A DNA stretch of 13,304 nt, from assembly GCA_031254385.1 (NCBI GenBank), contig JAIRUO010000117.1, forward strand, positions 1 to 13,304, in the 5' to 3' direction. Source of the DNA: Treponema sp. GTDB lineage: Bacteria; Spirochaetota; Spirochaetia; Treponematales; Breznakiellaceae. Positions 1-6,514 of this stretch are shown in pieces (within the stretch, counting starts at the first letter, position 1; every line of letters begins with the position of its first letter). Under the pieces are notes generated by a model. That model made no database searches and was not told the DNA's origin. It saw nothing but the letters and a program-made list of their open reading frames with translations. Both the position numbers and the translations under genes were made by a program.

Positions 1-777
1 GAGGTGAAACGCCTGGTTCCCGGTCAGGCCAATAATTCCGGCTTGCTTGTCTCTTGTGTCGCGGTAAAGCACAATACCCCTTGCGGCATTGCCCTGGGAA
101 ATACGCTGTTAGAGGCTTATGAAAAAACCTTTGCCTGCGATCCTGTTTCCATTTATGGCGGTATAGTGGCTTGTACCACAACCGTTGATGTCGCTACTGC
201 CGCTAGGCTTGGGGAACTGTTTCTTGAAATTGTTGTTGCCCCGGATTTTGATAAAGACGCTTTGGCTATTTTACAAAAGAAAAAAAATCTGCGTATCATG
301 AAGGCCAAGCAAGCACCCAAAGATACTAAGGAATACATTGCGGTAGACGGCGGCCTCCTTGTTCAGGATACAGACAGAAAACTCCTTGAAAAATGGGAAG
401 TTGTAACCAAGGCCGCACCGTTAGCGGAAGATATTCCCGATATGATTTTTGGCATGAGGGCCGTAACCTTTGTTAAGTCAAACGCCATTATGATAGTCAA
501 AGACCTTGCAGCAACAGGCATAGGCGGCGGACAGGTAAACCGCATCTGGCCTACAATACAATCACTGGAACGGAGTGCGGCTGTCATCAAGGCAGCCCGC
601 ATTCTCGCCTCTGACGCATTCTTCCCCTTCCCCGACATAGTCGAAGCAGCGGCAGCCGCTGGTACTAAGGCCATTATCCAGCCCGGCGGTTCCATGAACG
701 ATAAGGCTTCAATAGAAGCCTGCGATAAGCTAGGGTTGTCCATGGTATTCACCGGCACAAGGCATTTCAAGCATTAG
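1..777 (+). CDS. purH: AICAR transformylase domain of PurH, 5'-truncated by the window edge
   Basis: The visible part is the C-terminal catalytic portion of phosphoribosylaminoimidazolecarboxamide formyltransferase. This enzyme transfers a formyl group from 10-formyl-tetrahydrofolate to AICAR in the penultimate step of purine synthesis. Visible family motifs are VKHNTPCG (the Lys-His pair at bases 67-72 matches the catalytic KH of the family), DPVSIYGGIVA, GGLLVQD, FVKSNAI, GIGGGQVNR, ASDAFFPFPD, IIQPGGS and the C-terminal TGTRHFKH. The frame is open to base 1, so the GTG at base 4 is very unlikely to be the true start. The visible part aligns without gaps of note from the KH motif to the usual C-terminus. 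Whether an IMP cyclohydrolase domain lies upstream cannot be seen. The gene is followed after 46 bases by a sigma factor gene with no obvious terminator between them. Confidence 0.95.
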   Translation, partial: EVKRLVPGQANNSGLLVSCVAVKHNTPCGIALGNTLLEAYEKTFACDPVSIYGGIVACTTTVDVATAARLGELFLEIVVAPDFDKDALAILQKKKNLRIMKAKQAPKDTKEYIAVDGGLLVQDTDRKLLEKWEVVTKAAPLAEDIPDMIFGMRAVTFVKSNAIMIVKDLAATGIGGGQVNRIWPTIQSLERSAAVIKAARILASDAFFPFPDIVEAAAAAGTKAIIQPGGSMNDKASIEACDKLGLSMVFTGTRHFKH

Positions 778-823
778 GGAGCATTATTTACCAAACACTT
801 GAGCCTTTTCAAACGTCTTATAT

Positions 824-1321
824 ATGGAGCCAATAGTGGAGATTGAGAAGGCGTTTAAGGAATACCGGGAAGCCATGGTACGGGCCATGATTTCCTTTTC
901 CGGGGATGAGGAAGCGGCCAGGGATGGGGTGTCCCAGGCTTTTACCAAGGCCCTGATCAACAAGCTAATGCTGGAAGCCATGCCGGAACCAGCAATGAAG
1001 TCCTGGCTTTACGCTGTGGCGCGCAACGCCATTGTGGATATTAAACGCCGCGAAAACCTATTCCGACGCTTTACCATGGAAAGCGCTGATTTGGAACTCG
1101 TTGATCCCCACTTCTCCGCCTGGGCGGAGCAAGATCCTGCGGAGAGAATTACAGTGGAGTTGCTTTTAGAAAAGCTCCCGGAATCTTTACGCATACCTGT
1201 TGAGCTCAAATATTACAAAGGCATGAATGCCTCAGAAATTGGGGAAGCAATGAAGCTCCCTGCGGCAACCGTACGCACCAGGCTCAGGACAGCCATGCTG
1301 CGCTTACGGAAAAAATTTTAG
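824..1321 (+). CDS. ECF-type (sigma-70 family, group 4) RNA polymerase sigma factor
   Basis: This is a 165-residue protein with the two domains of an ECF sigma factor. Region 2 spans roughly residues 10-76 and ends in the promoter -10 recognition segment WLYAVARNAIVDIKRR. Region 4 spans roughly residues 112-163, with LPESLRIPVELKYYKGMNASEIGEAMKLP followed by an arginine-rich recognition helix (TVRTRLRTAMLRLRKKF). There is no membrane segment or extra domain. The ATG at 824 has no ribosome binding site. A GTG at 836, in frame and four codons later, is preceded by GGAG at 826-829 with six bases of spacing and may be the real start. The gene is followed after 16 bases by the cysteine-repeat protein, which has its own strong ribosome binding site, so the two are very probably cotranscribed. 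No recognisable anti-sigma factor is adjacent, so the neighbour is the candidate regulator; that is inference. Confidence 0.88.
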   Translation: MEPIVEIEKAFKEYREAMVRAMISFSGDEEAARDGVSQAFTKALINKLMLEAMPEPAMKSWLYAVARNAIVDIKRRENLFRRFTMESADLELVDPHFSAWAEQDPAERITVELLLEKLPESLRIPVELKYYKGMNASEIGEAMKLPAATVRTRLRTAMLRLRKKF

Positions 1322-1337
1322 TTACTGGAGGAATAAA

Positions 1338-2564
1338 ATGAGTGAAGAGAAAAGAAAGCTTGCAGTGAACTGCGGGCTGGCCTGTCTGCTGAATGACCGA
1401 GAAGGCGTACTGGACAACTATGATCGCCTAACCATTAACTGCGGTACAATGATATTATCATCGGCAATCAACGCTAAATTAGGCGCCAAGGGAGCAGCCA
1501 TCAACTGCGGGGATATGATGATCAAGGACATTAAGGGAGAGGTCATCCAATTGAACAAAGGGGCGGTAATTGATGGAAACTCTAATTTGAAAGATCTCTT
1601 TGTCATTGCCATGGACAATCTCTTGATCAAGAAAGACGGGATAAAGGCTCTTGATGAGGTTGAAGGGATAATAGCCCTGGGTAAAATTTATTATCCCGAA
1701 TCTGCTGGTTTGGCTTCCCTTATAAAAGTATCGGGAGAGAAGAAGGCTTATCCCGATGATGCCCATGTTATACTGGGCGATCAAAAAATGGAAGATTTGA
1801 TCTTCATCAATCAAAAGGGAGACAAGAAACATTTCTGGATTTCCAAACGCCTGACCGCCCTTGATAAAGAAGCCCTTGAAAGCGCACGTTCACAAGGGCT
1901 CACCATTAGCTGCGCGAAATTCTTCAGCTATGAAGGACTCAATAAGGAATATGGAAGCATGATTAATTGTGCGGACCGGACACTGGTTCCTGATGGCTTT
2001 GAAATCGTTGATAAAATTCGGGAAGGAGAACTGGGGCTTCACGGAAAGAAGCTCTATGTGAACGGAGATTTCACCATGAATGAAAATGACATCCCTGCCC
2101 TTGAGGAACTTGAGTCTGTTATTGTTAAGGGCAAGGCCTCTCTCCCCGCCAGCGCGGTCAAAGTCTTCCGCAACAAAGGCAAGGCCGATGAATACTTTGT
2201 CTTTGAGGGCCGGTTTATAAAAATAAACGGCTTTGAGCAGTTTTCTCACGGCAAACTGGAAACCTCGGTCAAACAGGGCCAGAAGCTTACTTTGCACGTA
2301 AATGGCTGCCTTCAGATTGACGATGATGTTACGCCAGAAGATATCGAGTGTATTGCCTCCCTTACATATAACGGCACTGTGCTGGTCTCTGACCCCGCAA
2401 AATCAGCCCTTGCACAAAAGGTCAAAGAAGGCAACGGTTTTTTGGGTGATTCTGCCACGCTGGAAAAAATGACTGGGAAAAGCGTCAAAGACCTTATTAA
2501 CGGCAACTCCAACGGAGATTCCAAAGGCACAACCATCAATATGGGAACTTATATATTGGTATAA
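1338..2564 (+). CDS. Soluble protein with Asn-Cys-Gly repeats, cotranscribed with the ECF sigma factor; function unknown
   Basis: I do not recognise a named domain in this 408-residue protein. It has no signal peptide and no membrane segment, so it should be cytoplasmic. The N-terminus carries three evenly spaced motifs, VNCG (Cys12), INCG (Cys35) and INCG (Cys57), with related ISCA (Cys192) and INCA (Cys211) further on. The last nine residues, INMGTYILV, echo INCGTMILS at residues 33-41. Longer units also recur: a strand, then an acidic helix-like stretch, then a second strand and a Pro-Ser/Ala segment, at about 92-129, 237-277 and 317-360. This suggests a repeated strand-rich, possibly solenoid, fold. 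The start is firm because GGAGG at 1326-1330 sits seven bases before the ATG. Placement right behind an ECF sigma factor suggests a regulatory partner or main target of that sigma factor. Redox or metal sensing through the cysteines is speculative. Confidence 0.85.
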   Translation: MSEEKRKLAVNCGLACLLNDREGVLDNYDRLTINCGTMILSSAINAKLGAKGAAINCGDMMIKDIKGEVIQLNKGAVIDGNSNLKDLFVIAMDNLLIKKDGIKALDEVEGIIALGKIYYPESAGLASLIKVSGEKKAYPDDAHVILGDQKMEDLIFINQKGDKKHFWISKRLTALDKEALESARSQGLTISCAKFFSYEGLNKEYGSMINCADRTLVPDGFEIVDKIREGELGLHGKKLYVNGDFTMNENDIPALEELESVIVKGKASLPASAVKVFRNKGKADEYFVFEGRFIKINGFEQFSHGKLETSVKQGQKLTLHVNGCLQIDDDVTPEDIECIASLTYNGTVLVSDPAKSALAQKVKEGNGFLGDSATLEKMTGKSVKDLINGNSNGDSKGTTINMGTYILV

Positions 2565-2574
2565 ACCTTACCTT

Positions 2575-2624
2575 GACAGGCCCCCAAATAACTGCCAAAT
2601 TAATAAAACATAATGGGGGCTGTC
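2575..2624. repeat. Inverted repeat upstream of the PPC gene, with a competing partner at 2664-2676
   Basis: The left arm at 2575-2586 (GACAGGCCCCCA) pairs with the right arm at 2614-2624 (TGGGGGCTGTC), with one bulged G and a 27-base loop. No T-run follows on either strand, so it is not a standard intrinsic terminator. The same right arm can instead pair with 2664-2676 (GACAGACTCCCCA), with one G-T pair and a two-base bulge. The second pairing would enclose the GGAGG ribosome binding site at 2644-2648 and the ATG at 2655 in its loop. The two pairings exclude each other. The perfect TTGACA at 2573-2578 overlaps the left arm, but no good -10 lies at normal spacing from it. Confidence 0.45.
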
Positions 2625-2643
2625 TATGGAATTAATGACAAAC

Positions 2644-2648
2644 GGAGG
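2644..2648 (+). promoter_or_regulatory. Ribosome binding site GGAGG that fixes the PPC gene start at 2655
   Basis: GGAGG lies six bases before the ATG at 2655. The in-frame ATG at 2613, 14 codons earlier, has no such site and lies inside the inverted repeat. The 14 extra residues would also precede the usual start of the PPC fold, so 2655 is preferred. Confidence 0.75.
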
Positions 2649-2654
2649 CGGAGT

Positions 2655-3080
2655 ATGTTAGTTGACAGACTCCCCATAAAAAACTTGATTTTTATCCGAC
2701 TCAATCCCGGCGATGATATTTTGGCCTCTCTTGGGGAAGCGGCCAAGAATCATAACATTAAAAATGCGGTGATACTCTCCGGCCTGGGTTCTGCCAGGAG
2801 CCATCATTTTCACGTAGTCAGTACGCGGGTAATTCCGCCCAAGAATGATTTTACCAAGGGCGAAAAAGCCTCTGATATAGTCAGCATTAACGGCTTTATT
2901 ATAGAAGGCCGCGTCCATGCCCACATCATTCATTCCGATACCGAGATCGCCTTTGGCGGACATCTAGAGCCAGGCGTTGAAGCTTTAACCTTCGCGATCC
3001 TGACCCTGGCAGAAGTTGACTATGACTTTACCGGATTTGACACCGCAGGCAACATTGAGGAGCTAAGAAAACCATTATGA
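2655..3080 (+). CDS. PPC (DUF296) domain protein
   Basis: This is a single-domain protein of 141 residues that matches the plant-and-prokaryote conserved (PPC, DUF296) fold. Visible hallmarks are RLNPGD at residues 15-20 near the start of the domain, an internal GLGS at 43-46, VHAH with His88 and His90, and GGHL at 101-104. The histidines cluster as in prokaryotic members thought to bind a metal. In plants this fold is joined to AT-hooks in DNA-binding proteins; here there is no AT-hook and the protein is the bare domain. The biochemical role of bacterial members is not settled. The stop codon overlaps the trpS start (ATGA at 3077-3080), so the two genes are translationally coupled and share a transcript. 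The start at 2655 was chosen from the strong ribosome binding site. Confidence 0.85.
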   Translation: MLVDRLPIKNLIFIRLNPGDDILASLGEAAKNHNIKNAVILSGLGSARSHHFHVVSTRVIPPKNDFTKGEKASDIVSINGFIIEGRVHAHIIHSDTEIAFGGHLEPGVEALTFAILTLAEVDYDFTGFDTAGNIEELRKPL

Positions 3081-4075
3081 AGAAAATTTCCCTTACCGGA
3101 ATCCAGCCTACCGGAGATCTCCACATAGGCAACTACTTTGGCGCAATAAAACCAGCGTTGGAACTAGCCAAAGAGTACGATGCCCGGTATTTTATTGCCG
3201 ATTATCACGCGCTTAATTCAGTGAAAGATCCCAAGGAACTCAACGCCCGTATCCGCGAGATAGCAGCCGGATGGCTTGCGGCTGGCCTTGATCCAGAAAA
3301 GGTGATTTTCTACCGCCAGAGTTCGATCCCCGAAGTGTTCGAGCTTACCATTCAGCTAATGGCCTTTACATCCAAGGGCCTTATGAACCGGGCTCATGCT
3401 TACAAGGCCGCAGTACAGGAAAACAGCGAAAAGGGAGACGACCCTGACGCGGGTGTCAACATGGGACTCTTTACCTACCCGGTGCTAATGGCAGCCGACA
3501 TCATTCTCTTTGATTCTGATGTGGTGCCAGTGGGCAAGGATCAAATGCAGCATATAGAGATGGCCCAGGACATAGCCCAGTCAGTGAACGCCAATTACGG
3601 CAAACAGGTACTCAAAGTTCCCCAAGCCGCGATTCAGGAGACGGTCGCTGTCGTGCCAGGTCTGGATGGCCGCAAGATGAGCAAGAGTTACAACAACACG
3701 ATTCCGCTTTTTGCGCCAGAGAAAGAGTTACGCAAAACCATTATGCGGGTTGTTACCAATTCCCAGGGAGTAGAAGAACCCAAAGACCCGGATGCTTCAC
3801 AGATTTTTTCGTTCTATAAGCTCTTTGCCACAGCGGAAGAGCAGGCTGCTCTTGCTGCTCGCTACCGCGCCGGAGGCATGGGCTGGGGGGACGCAAAAAA
3901 TGAGCTTTTCCGCGTTGCAAACCGGGAACTAAGCCCCATGCGCGAGCGCTTTGAAGCCTTTATGTCCGATCCTGCCAGGCTGGACAGAATACTGGAGCAG
4001 GGAGCGGAGAAGGCCAGGCCCATTGCGGCGGCAACAGTAAAACGGTTCAGGAAAGCGGCGGGGATTGACAATTGA
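3077..4075 (+). CDS. trpS: Tryptophanyl-tRNA synthetase
   Basis: This class I aminoacyl-tRNA synthetase charges tRNA-Trp with tryptophan using ATP. At 332 residues it is the normal length for bacterial TrpRS. The N-terminal signature GIQPTGDLHIGNYFGA at residues 8-23 contains the HIGN form of the class I HIGH motif. The second signature KMSKS is at residues 200-204. Other family segments are FIADYHAL, NMGLFTYPVLMAADI and VGKDQMQHIEMAQDIA, which form the tryptophan pocket and dimer core. The gene overlaps the PPC gene by four bases and has no close ribosome binding site of its own (AGGAG is about 14 bases upstream), which fits translational coupling. It converges on the HDOD gene, with only 26 bases between the stop codons. 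I see no T-box leader. Confidence 0.98.
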   Translation: MKKISLTGIQPTGDLHIGNYFGAIKPALELAKEYDARYFIADYHALNSVKDPKELNARIREIAAGWLAAGLDPEKVIFYRQSSIPEVFELTIQLMAFTSKGLMNRAHAYKAAVQENSEKGDDPDAGVNMGLFTYPVLMAADIILFDSDVVPVGKDQMQHIEMAQDIAQSVNANYGKQVLKVPQAAIQETVAVVPGLDGRKMSKSYNNTIPLFAPEKELRKTIMRVVTNSQGVEEPKDPDASQIFSFYKLFATAEEQAALAARYRAGGMGWGDAKNELFRVANRELSPMRERFEAFMSDPARLDRILEQGAEKARPIAAATVKRFRKAAGIDN

Positions 4076-4079
4076 TATA

Positions 4080-4103
4080 GGCTAAAGCCTTGGCTAAAGC
4101 CTT
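4080..4103. repeat. Perfect tandem duplication of a 12-mer between convergent genes
   Basis: GGCTAAAGCCTT occurs twice in direct succession (4080-4091 and 4092-4103). Each copy is itself an interrupted palindrome (GGCT-AA-AGCC), so the pair can fold on itself and is followed by TTATTT on the plus strand. It fills the gap between the trpS stop and the HDOD gene stop at 4102-4104, and may act as a weak two-way terminator. The second copy includes part of the HDOD stop codon. Confidence 0.5.
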
Positions 4104-5598
4104 ATTTCAAACTCTCTTGTTTGAAGCCCTGGGAGAAGCGTTCTATCAGGCTGTCGATCTGTTTCTTGGAATTGATGCCAAAGCTGGCTAATACGGCAAA
4201 GTCAAATTGATCAAAGTTGACTCTCCCGGCCTCAAACTCGCAGAACATATTTGCTAAATAGACTGCATTTACCAGATCCCTGAATTCTTGAGGAGCGGAA
4301 GACGGGTCATGATGGTATCTGATGGATGCCACCAGCCCTTCCGGGAAGTTCCATTTTTCGGCTATAAGGGCTCCAATTTCCGCATGATTCATCCCGGCAG
4401 CCAGATCTTCAAAGGCAGACGAGGGAAGGTTCTTTTCGACACAGAAACTCTTTATTTTAGCCAGCAGTTCAGGATGCACCGCAGAGAATGTAATTTTCCC
4501 CATATCATGGAGTATGCCGCCTACATAAGCGTCATCCAGAAGATTGCGATCCCGGCGGAAATTCTTAATCAAATTGTAGGCATAGAAAGCGGCCCTATAA
4601 CAATGCTCCCAAAGCGCTTTCTTATCACTCGTTTCCTCGCCCAAAATCTTTTGCGTTCCATAAGAATACAGGAGGTTTTTAATACCACGGATGCCAACCA
4701 TCTTTACCGCATCCGGAATACTGTCCACTTTCTTTGCAAGCATATATTGGGCGGAATTCACAATTTTTAACACATCCGCTGTCATAGCAGGATCCATGGA
4801 TATTTGCCGGGCTATGTCGGACATCTCCGAATTGGGGTCACCTATAAGCTTTTGCACCATCATGATGTTTTCAGGGAACTTGGGCAGGGTATTTACACTG
4901 TCTACTATGGCTGATGAAAGGATAGAAAGGTTTTCAACCCTGGTTTGACCCAGAGGGATGATGATCTTGGCAATTGTTTCTGTTTCGGTTCCGTAAATGT
5001 CAAAACAGTCTTCGTCGAGGCCCATTTTCTTAAGCATAAGAACCAGAATTACAAGGCCAAGCCCTGCGCCTTCCGAATCATCCAGCACATGGGCCATAGC
5101 TTCTTCCAGGTTGTCGTACTGACGGGAACGGGCAAGTTTGTCATGTATACGGATAAGCTCAGTTTTAGTAACTAGTACATTATTCCGAACCTCAATATTA
5201 ATAATATTGTTTTTTATCTGCAAAATTAATTTGATATACAAACCTTTTTCTTTTTGGACTTGAAGATAATGAGTTATATTGCCCAGGGTAGTCTCCTTAA
5301 AAGAGGCCATCCCAAACTTGTAATCTTCAGGGTTGTTTAGATCCAGCCCCCGTTCTGTAAAGTAAACCCTTTTGGTATTGGCCTTTTTTGCGTTCCCTGT
5401 CAGCTCCTGAACACAGTATACTATATAGTCTTTAAGTCTTTCCTGATCAACCTGTTTAAGGAAGGCAACCAGAATTTGTTCTATATATATTTCAATCTCA
5501 TGAGGAAGGGTAAATGTAGTAATGGTTAAAGGTATTCCAGATTGGATCGCCTTTTTTATTTTAGTCTCATCAATAACCAGCTCTTGAGCAGCGCCCAT
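4102..5598 (-). CDS. Signalling protein with GHKL ATPase-like N-terminal half and HDOD C-terminal half
   Basis: This is a 498-residue cytoplasmic protein with two parts. Residues of about 1-217 look like a divergent histidine-kinase-type ATPase fold. QELTGNAKKA at 64-73 resembles an N-box with Glu65 and Asn69. EGAGLGLVI at 176-184 resembles the G2 box. A strand-rich stretch containing IKLILQIKNNIINIEVRN lies between them. No phosphoacceptor H-box is seen, so it is not an ordinary histidine kinase. Residues of about 230-440 are an HDOD domain: LPKFPENIMMVQKLI, then IARQISMDPAMTADVLKIVNSA, with GGILHDMGK (His364-Asp365) and an HH pair at 429-430 that retain HD-like residues. HDOD proteins generally act in signal transduction, not as proven phosphodiesterases. 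The start is supported by GAGGG just upstream and by a promoter at 5618-5647. The gene is transcribed alone, divergent from nif3. Confidence 0.85.
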   Translation of the reverse strand: MGAAQELVIDETKIKKAIQSGIPLTITTFTLPHEIEIYIEQILVAFLKQVDQERLKDYIVYCVQELTGNAKKANTKRVYFTERGLDLNNPEDYKFGMASFKETTLGNITHYLQVQKEKGLYIKLILQIKNNIINIEVRNNVLVTKTELIRIHDKLARSRQYDNLEEAMAHVLDDSEGAGLGLVILVLMLKKMGLDEDCFDIYGTETETIAKIIIPLGQTRVENLSILSSAIVDSVNTLPKFPENIMMVQKLIGDPNSEMSDIARQISMDPAMTADVLKIVNSAQYMLAKKVDSIPDAVKMVGIRGIKNLLYSYGTQKILGEETSDKKALWEHCYRAAFYAYNLIKNFRRDRNLLDDAYVGGILHDMGKITFSAVHPELLAKIKSFCVEKNLPSSAFEDLAAGMNHAEIGALIAEKWNFPEGLVASIRYHHDPSSAPQEFRDLVNAVYLANMFCEFEAGRVNFDQFDFAVLASFGINSKKQIDSLIERFSQGFKQESLK

Positions 5599-5617
5599 AA
5601 TTTCCCTCTTTTTATCT

Positions 5618-5647
5618 ATTCTATCTTATTTTCACTCTTTCGTGCAA
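5618..5647 (-). promoter_or_regulatory. Probable sigma-70 promoter of the HDOD gene
   Basis: Read on the minus strand, TTGCAC (5647-5642) and TAGAAT (5623-5618) are separated by 18 bases. The transcript would start near 5611 and keep the GAGGG ribosome binding site just before the ATG at 5598. Confidence 0.55.
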
Positions 5648-5676
5648 TACATACGCAACTATTGGTATGCGTCCTG

Positions 5677-5705
5677 TTGCCCTTAAGAGATTTAAAATCT
5701 ATACT
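5677..5705 (+). promoter_or_regulatory. Probable sigma-70 promoter of nif3, predicting a leaderless transcript
   Basis: TTGCCC at 5677-5682 and TATACT at 5700-5705 are separated by exactly 17 bases. The expected start, about seven bases after the -10 element, is near 5712, one base before the ATG at 5713. No Shine-Dalgarno sequence precedes that ATG, which fits a leaderless mRNA. Confidence 0.6.
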
Positions 5706-5712
5706 TAATTTC

Positions 5713-6486
5713 ATGAATTCGGGATTTACTACAAAAAAGCTAGACTTGTTTTTAAGGCAATATCTGGATATTGAAGGATTCAGCACGATAGATGATTCCC
5801 TGAACGGCCTTCAAGTCGATAACGACGGCAGTGAAATCAATAAAATCTGTTTTGCGGTGGACGCAAGCCTGGAAAGCTTTAAGCGGGCTGAGGCTGTCGG
5901 GGCGGGTATGATTTTTGTTCACCACGGCCTTTTCTGGGGCATACCCCTGAGGCTGGAAGCAGGGCTCAGGGATCGTATCAAATTCCTTTTGGATAATAAT
6001 ATTGCCCTTTACGGGGTACATTTGCCTTTGGATCAGCACCCAACCCTGGGAAATAACGCGGCTTTGGCAGAGCTTTTGGGCATAGAAAACCCAGAGCCTT
6101 TTGGATTGTATCACGGGCGTAAAATAGGCTATAAAGGAAGCCTTTCAAAGGCCCTTACCATTGAAGAAGCGGTCAAACGGATCAGTTTTATGGGTCGGCC
6201 TCCTTTGGGCGTATATCCCTTTGGAAATGAACAGAACCTGACTGCCGCAGTCGTGTCCGGGGGCGCAGCAATGGACGCATTCCAGGCCATTGATGAAGGG
6301 ATAGACCTTTACGTATCAGGAGAAAGCTCACATTCGGTCTACCATCATGCCCTGGAAAGCGGGCTAAATATCATAGCCGGAGGGCATTATTCCACAGAAG
6401 TCTGGGGAGTGCGCCGGATCATGGAATTGTGCGCCAAGGAACTCAACATTGATACGGAATTTATCGATCTTCCTACGGGTTTATAA
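5713..6486 (+). CDS. Nif3/DUF34 family dinuclear-metal-centre protein (YbgI-like)
   Basis: This 257-residue protein has the normal length for bacterial Nif3/YbgI proteins, which form toroidal hexamers with a two-metal site in each subunit. Its cellular substrate is uncertain; it is often annotated as GTP cyclohydrolase I type 2-like. The usual metal ligands are visible: His70-His71 in FVHHGLFWG, His103 and Asp107 in YGVHLPLDQHPTLGNN, and His225 and Glu229 in GGHYSTEVWG. The early NGLQV segment at residues 31-35 is also typical. The open frame extends back to 5542, but that extension overlaps the divergent HDOD gene and crosses the promoter. The family alignment begins just after the ATG at 5713, so I place the start there. 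There is no Shine-Dalgarno, and the promoter at 5677-5705 would start the mRNA at the ATG. lspA follows after 28 bases with its own promoter. Confidence 0.9.
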   Translation: MNSGFTTKKLDLFLRQYLDIEGFSTIDDSLNGLQVDNDGSEINKICFAVDASLESFKRAEAVGAGMIFVHHGLFWGIPLRLEAGLRDRIKFLLDNNIALYGVHLPLDQHPTLGNNAALAELLGIENPEPFGLYHGRKIGYKGSLSKALTIEEAVKRISFMGRPPLGVYPFGNEQNLTAAVVSGGAAMDAFQAIDEGIDLYVSGESSHSVYHHALESGLNIIAGGHYSTEVWGVRRIMELCAKELNIDTEFIDLPTGL

Positions 6487-6508
6487 AAAAATCTCTATAT
6501 GATATAAT
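6480..6508 (+). promoter_or_regulatory. Probable sigma-70 promoter of lspA, predicting a leaderless transcript
   Basis: A perfect TATAAT lies at 6503-6508, with a weak -35 (TTTATA, 6480-6485) 17 bases upstream. The expected start is near 6515, which is the A of the lspA ATG. No Shine-Dalgarno sequence is present between the nif3 stop and this ATG. Confidence 0.5.
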
Positions 6509-6514
6509 AACACA

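Noticed and set aside
4..6. GTG at the start of the window as the start of a short AICAR transformylase
   Set aside because: The frame is open to base 1 and the AICAR transformylase domain needs more N-terminal sequence than is visible, so this is a truncated gene rather than a short one.
1338..2564. Bactofilin or classical zinc anti-sigma factor for the cysteine-repeat protein
   Set aside because: There is no HxxxCxxC motif and no membrane anchor, and the repeat pattern does not match the short bactofilin core. The strand-rich repeats are the only resemblance.
2613..2654. Upstream ATG at 2613 for the PPC gene
   Set aside because: It lies in an inverted repeat with no ribosome binding site, whereas 2655 has GGAGG at ideal spacing.
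4288..5175. Plus-strand open frames across the HDOD gene
   Set aside because: They are antisense shadows of a well-supported protein with recognisable motifs.
5653..5672. ACGCA/TGCGT inverted repeat between the divergent promoters
   Set aside because: Only five base pairs with a ten-base loop; too short to call an operator.
5542..5712. 57-codon N-terminal extension of the Nif3 protein
   Set aside because: It overlaps the divergent HDOD gene, crosses the promoter at 5677-5705, and has no family similarity.
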